Origin: Brienomyrus brachyistius
Taxonomy: Eukaryota > Chordata > Actinopteri > Osteoglossiformes > Mormyridae
Direction: 5' to 3'
NCBI RefSeq assembly: GCF_023856365.1
Contig: NC_064554.1
Coordinates: 11,144,801-11,208,800, forward strand
Length of the DNA: 64,000 nt
The first letter of the stretch is position 1; each line of letters begins with the position of its first letter. Shown one piece after another: positions 40,686-46,600 of this stretch. The notes under the pieces were generated by a model. It saw nothing but the letters and a program-made list of their open reading frames with translations, was not told the origin of the DNA and did not search any database. The position numbers and the translations under genes are program-made.

Positions 40686-43600
40686 AGCACAGTAACTCAA
40701 AGGCAGACAGGCATGAAGGTGCGCAGTTGCTGCAACATTAGCCCCTAACGCCGCCTGCCAGGCTGCCGGACCATGCTCACTCTCACTCTCTTCTCTGGGA
40801 GGACTGGGCTACACAGAGCCTTCAAAATGCATGACAGTCGCCCCAACTGACCATACACTGCAGCAGGCAGCCAGGCTCGATTCAAGGCAGAGCTGCAGCA
40901 GAGGTGTCCCTGGGTATGACCCCCAGTGAGAGGACACACCGCGTGCCTGTAAACCGTGTGCCCATCAGCCGCATACCTGTCAGCCGCGTGCCTGTCAGCC
41001 ACATGCCTGTCAGTCGCATGCCTGTCAGCTGAGTGCCTGTCAGCCGCATACATATCAGCTGTGTGCCTGACAGCTGTGTGCCTGTCAGTCGCATACCTAT
41101 CAGCCGTGTGCCTGTCAGCTGTGCGCCTGTCAGCCGCATACCTGTCAGCTGTGTGCCTGTCAGCCGTGTGCCTATCAGCTGTGTACTTGTCAGTCACATA
41201 CTTGTCAGCCGTGTGCCCATCAGCCGTTTGCCTGCCAGTCACGTGCCTGTCAGCTGTGTGCCTCTCAACCATGAGCCCTTCAGGTGTGTGCCCGTCATCC
41301 ATATGCCTGTCAGCCATGTGCCTGTCAGCAAGTTCCCTATGTTGCGTGTTTGTCGCTCTGAGCTAGGGCACGCAGCGAGTGTAGCTTTCAGTCTAGCGTG
41401 ATTTGGTGGGTTATGGAGGATGAAGAGGGCCAGAATGGTAAGAAGAGTGCCCCCTCTGGACTACAAACAACCACATTGTCCATCGCGATAATTAGTTCCC
41501 TTCCCATGACCATTGTTACAATCTCTCCTTTCTGTCTTCCCACTCTGCCTTCAGGAGGGGGGGCGCTGCAACTTCCCTGGGGTGCATGAGGCATGCAGAG
41601 GACACGGCTCTGTCTTCTAAAGCTTGCCTCATCACGATGGGGTGTTGATCCGTGTCAAATCAACGGGAGGAGAGGGAGCAGAATACATACGGGGAGAGGG
41701 GAGTGGGTTCTGTACTCACAGACGGCACTGTGAGGGGATTAACCCGCACTGGCCCCCCAAGGATGAGCCTTCACTAACATACACAGCGGCAGACGCAGTG
41801 ACACCCGCACCCTGTCCCCAGCTATCCCTGTTATAGGGACACCTTGTCAAGCAGGAACAATGACCTCACTCTCACTGCCTATTCGAGTCACTGTTTTTTT
41901 TTTTCATTTTATCTGAGCCGGCACCTTGCATTCAGATACTGGTAGGTTTGAAAAGATGCCTGCAACAGTTGTAAACTTGGTTTAGGGTCCAATAAATCCT
42001 AGGAAGCCTCCATCCCCTGTGCAGAGCTCACTGCAGACGGTTATGGGGTCTTAATGCAGCTTCATAAGCCCCCCTCCCCAACCCACGTCTCAGATTCGAC
42101 CCATAATGTGCCATGTGCAGCCAACCTGGGGGTGAAAGTCCAGCAGAGAGACGCGGGCCGGCCAGCTGGTGACCCCGTCTTGCATCCCTCTGAACGAAGG
42201 CACCCCGATCCTCCCCTGCCAGCCACGTGAATGCGCTTCGCCGGCTGCATACCCAAAACGGGGCCCAACTTGTGCTCAAGACCTAGTCCCCCTCCATCTC
42301 CATGGTAACAATAAGCCCAGGGGCCAAAGGTCTTTGAGATGAGCCTTGTTAGCCCTCCCCCAAGCTAAATTCCCCCATCATCTCACCCTCTAGCCTGGCT
42401 ACGAGGGCAGAGCACACAGCAGAGACCTGCCGGTCACATGACCGAGAGGGAGGCTGGAGCGCTGATCCCACCTCTGCCTTCTGAGATGCATCGTCGATAG
42501 TTACAGTAGCTGTCCTGGGAGTTGCCTGCTTCCTGTGTGCATGCGATATGTGCTATTAGGGCATTTGTTAAGACTGACTCAAACAGGCGGACTGAATATC
42601 GCAAAGCCACATTCAACGTGCCCCCCAGGGAGATGGGGACACTGAGAGGCAAAAAGACTCAGGGCGCCGCGAGTCATTCGCCGGGCGTGTCGTTCATTAT
42701 TTATAGGGCTTTCTCATGCAAATGTGCGTAAGTGTGCACAAACAGTGACACTGCACCCCAGAGTATGAAACCCGAATGTCTGTCGCCGTGAGGCACCATC
42801 GCTTAGCAACCCTCCCTTACAGGACCTGGAAATTTCTATAAAACACCATGCAGAGATCGCCGCAGCTGAACATTGCTGGCACAGAAGGCGAGGCAGACTT
42901 CAGCTAGCCATGATTTTAGCAGCAATTGAGGGGGGGTCAAACCTTTCAATCAATCATCCTCTTGTGCAAATAGTTTTCAATTTGTAATATAATGACTCCT
43001 GGAAGCCAGAAATAGGGTTGGCAAATATTTCCTGAAGGCAAGCAGTTACGCACACACAAGGACACACGCGCAAGGAGACGCACAGCGCACGCGAAGCCAA
43101 GAGGCAATCTGGAGAGCTGCGGAATAAGCACTCATTAAGATAAACGCCTTTCTGCTGTGATAATTCTTTGATTAAGGTGGCTAATTTTCCCGGCCTGGTG
43201 CTCAGACTCTGTGCCTCTTCTTGCAGAAAAGCCGTACACTGATTTTTCTGTCACAGAGAGAAAATGCAGCCGCCTCTCCCTCCAGCGGGTTTTTTTTTAG
43301 CATATTCTAGCGTACTCTTTGCTTGCTCCCACTCCTGCAGCTCGGCTAATTGCTGTTAACATCTGCCTGCAGGCTTGCTCCTCATTCTCGGAGCACCGGA
43401 CGAGGCGGGGCGGCCCGTGTCTGCTCTGAAATGCCGGCCTTCCGGTTATTAGCGACCGCATTTGCTCCTGGATCCCTTTTCATGCCGCACACCTGCCCGA
43501 CGTTCTGGTGATCCAAGGCGGCCGCCTGCTCCTGCTCAGTTCTCCTTCCAAGTCTGCTTTCCTGAAACGGAGGCGACAGCTGGCTGCGGGTAGCAGGCCG

Positions 43601-46600
43601 CCAGGATTGAGAGGGACGCCGACTGTTGCTGGGAGTTCTGGAACTTTCTATAGATCCGTTAGAAACCATCTTCGGCAAGCGTGGCTGGGGAGCACACAGT
43701 AAGAAGGGGACCAGGACAGGGAGGATGCGCTAAAGGGCCTCGTTTCCAACCAGACTCTGCCACCTGATCCCGGGCAGGTTCTGCTGGTAATGAACCTTCC
43801 TTCCATGACTTTGTGAAAAATGAAGGGGGAGGCAGCCCTGTTCCAGGTTGATAGCTGCTGTCAGAACACTGGCCGCTGGTGCACGGACTGCTGGCGCAAG
43901 GGCCGGTGGAGCATGGGCCACTGGAGTGTGGGCCGCTTAATATGGGGCACTGGAACGTAGTACAGTTAGTGTACAGGCTGCTAGTGTGCAGGCCGCTGGG
44001 GTATGGGGTGCTGGAGCATGGGCCGCTGTGTACCGGCCACTTGAGCATGGGCCACTGGAGCAAGGGGCACTGGACTATGGGTTCTTGTGTACGGGGCACT
44101 GGAGCGTGGGCAGCTGGAGCACGGGACACTGGAATGCGGGCTGCTGGAGTCTGGGTCACTGGAGCGCGGGCCGCTGGAGCACAGGGCACTTTAGCGTGGG
44201 TCGCTGTGTACTGGGCACTAGAGCACAGCCCATTGGAGCATGGGGCGCTGGACTGTGGACTGCTGTGTATGGGGCACTAGAGCGTGGGCCGCTGGAGGAC
44301 GGTGCACTGGAGTGCGGGCTGCAAGAGTACGGGGCACTGGAGCACAGGCTGCTGGAACATGGGGCACTGAAGTGTGGGTCACTGATGCATGGGCTGCTGG
44401 AGCGTGGGCTGCTGGAGCAGGGGCACTGGAGCGCGGACCACTGGGGCACAGGGCACTGGAGCGTGGGTCACTGATGCATGGGCTGCTGGAGCGTGGGCTG
44501 CTGGAGCAGGGGCACTGGAGCGCGGACCACTGGGGCACAGGGCACTGGAGCGTGGGTCACTGATGCATGGGCTGCTGGAGCGTGGGCCGCTGGAGCAAGA
44601 GGCACTGGAGTGCAGGCTGCTGTGTACGGGGCACTGGCGCGTGGGCCGCTGGAGGACGGGGCACTGGAGTGCGGACTGCCGGAGCACGGGGCACTGGAGC
44701 GCAGGCTGCTGAAGTACGGGGCACTGAAGCGCAGGCTGCTGAAGCATGGGGCACTGAAGCGTGGGTCGCTGATGCATGGGCTTCTGGAGTGAGGGTCACT
44801 GGAGTGCGGGCTGCTGTGTACAGGGCACTAGAGTGTGGGCCGCTGGAGGACGGGGTACTGGAGCGCGGGCCGCTGGAGCACAGGGCACTGTAGCGTGGGT
44901 TGCTGTGTAATGGGCACTAAAGCACAGCCCACTGGAGCATGGGGTGCTGGACTATGGGCTGCTGTGTATGGGGCACTAGAGCATGGGCCGCTGGAGCAAG
45001 GGGCACTGGAGTGCAGGCTGCTGTGTACGGGGCACTGTAGCGTAGGCCGCTGGAGGACGGGGCACTGGAGTGCGGGCTGCTTGAGCACTGGGCACTGAAG
45101 CGTGGGTCACTGATGCATGGGCCGCTGGAGCAAGGGGCACTGGAGTGCAGGCTGCTGTGTATGGGGCACTAGAGCGTGGGCCGCTGGAGGACGGGGCACT
45201 GGAGCGTGGGTCACTGATGCATGGGCCACTGGAGCAAGGGGCACCGGACTGTGGGCTGCTGGAGTATGGGGCACTGGGGCACAGGCCACTGGAGGATGGG
45301 GCACTGGGGCACAGGCCACTGGAGCGTGGGTTGCTGATGCATGGGCTTCTGGAGCACAGGCCACTGCTGCATGCATAATTAAGTCTTTGTAATGGGGGCC
45401 AGGTCGCCATGACAGCAGCGGGATGAGACCCTGCCCAGCTACTGTGCAAATTTCTGTGGTTATTTCTGGATGTCTATTGTATCCTCAGTCAGTGCAGCCA
45501 ACACTCATCACCATAAAGCTCTACACCACGGCTCATCCCATGCAGATGGTCCTCAGTGGACCAGATCCACCTGATGACTGTGCTTCCCAAATGTCTCTAA
45601 CGCTCCGTTACACGGTTTGAAGGATGCCTGACTCCTTGCAAAACACTGAACCCCACTTATCTTAAATAATTCCATATTCATCAATAATGTAATTGCAATC
45701 AACTACGATCTGATTCACAACAACGCCTTCGAAATGTTGCAGAAAACAAACCCCAAAGCCACCATAAAAATACCGCATTAAATAGGGAATCAGGAGTGCA
45801 GGGAAGTCATTCCCAGTGTATGGTTCATGTTTGTGGGGCTGCTAGATGTCAGTGACATTAGCAACACTAAAGCGTGACGTATGTTTAGAGCTTAGCGGCA
45901 GACGCTTGCTCCACCTCTGTAAGTCACTGCTGGATATCTACAGAGCTCAAAGATGAGGGGAAAGATGCAATCAGGAGGCAAAACGACAACAACAAAAAAA
46001 AACAAAGCAAAATGTCAGGAGGGCCTTTCTGACAGCTAGCGATACGACGCCCTGCCTGGGAGGCTTCTCTCGTCATCTCTCACCCTGCCATGACGATGAA
46101 GAAGTCCAGTCTGTTCCACGTGTCCCCCAGGTAGCAGCGCTGGCCGAAGATCCCGAGCGCCACCATCTTTATCACCATCTCCAGTGCGAAGAAGATGTAG
46201 ATGAAGGCGTCGAAAGCCTGCGGCCAGGGAGAAGGACAGGTCAGTGGCCACCGGCCCATAATTACGCAGAGATGTGCCTGTTTTATTAGCGGGCTGCCTA
46301 GTGCGTACTCTGCACCGGCAAACCACGCCCAGGCCTTAAGAACAAATCAGTGTTCCCCATGGCTACAGCTGCCTTGACAACGGGCTGGTCAGTGAACCGA
46401 CTGGTCTGAGGTCAAGGGGGAAAGATCCCTTTGAAATCGGGCTCCTGGAAACGAAGAATTTAGCTGAGCCGAGTGTTTCCTGGTATCGTTAATGGTGGTG
46501 TATTAATCCCAGCTCTCTCTCTCTCTCTCTTCTGAAAAGCGCTGCCATCACAGGCTGGAATGTGACGTCTCACTGCTATCCTTCCTGACAGTGTCTTACA

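Noticed and set aside
43875..45375. Coding exon or protein with repeated CSSGP/AAGAW pentapeptides
   Set aside because: 15-nt minisatellite open on both strands, no splice context linking it to the channel frame.
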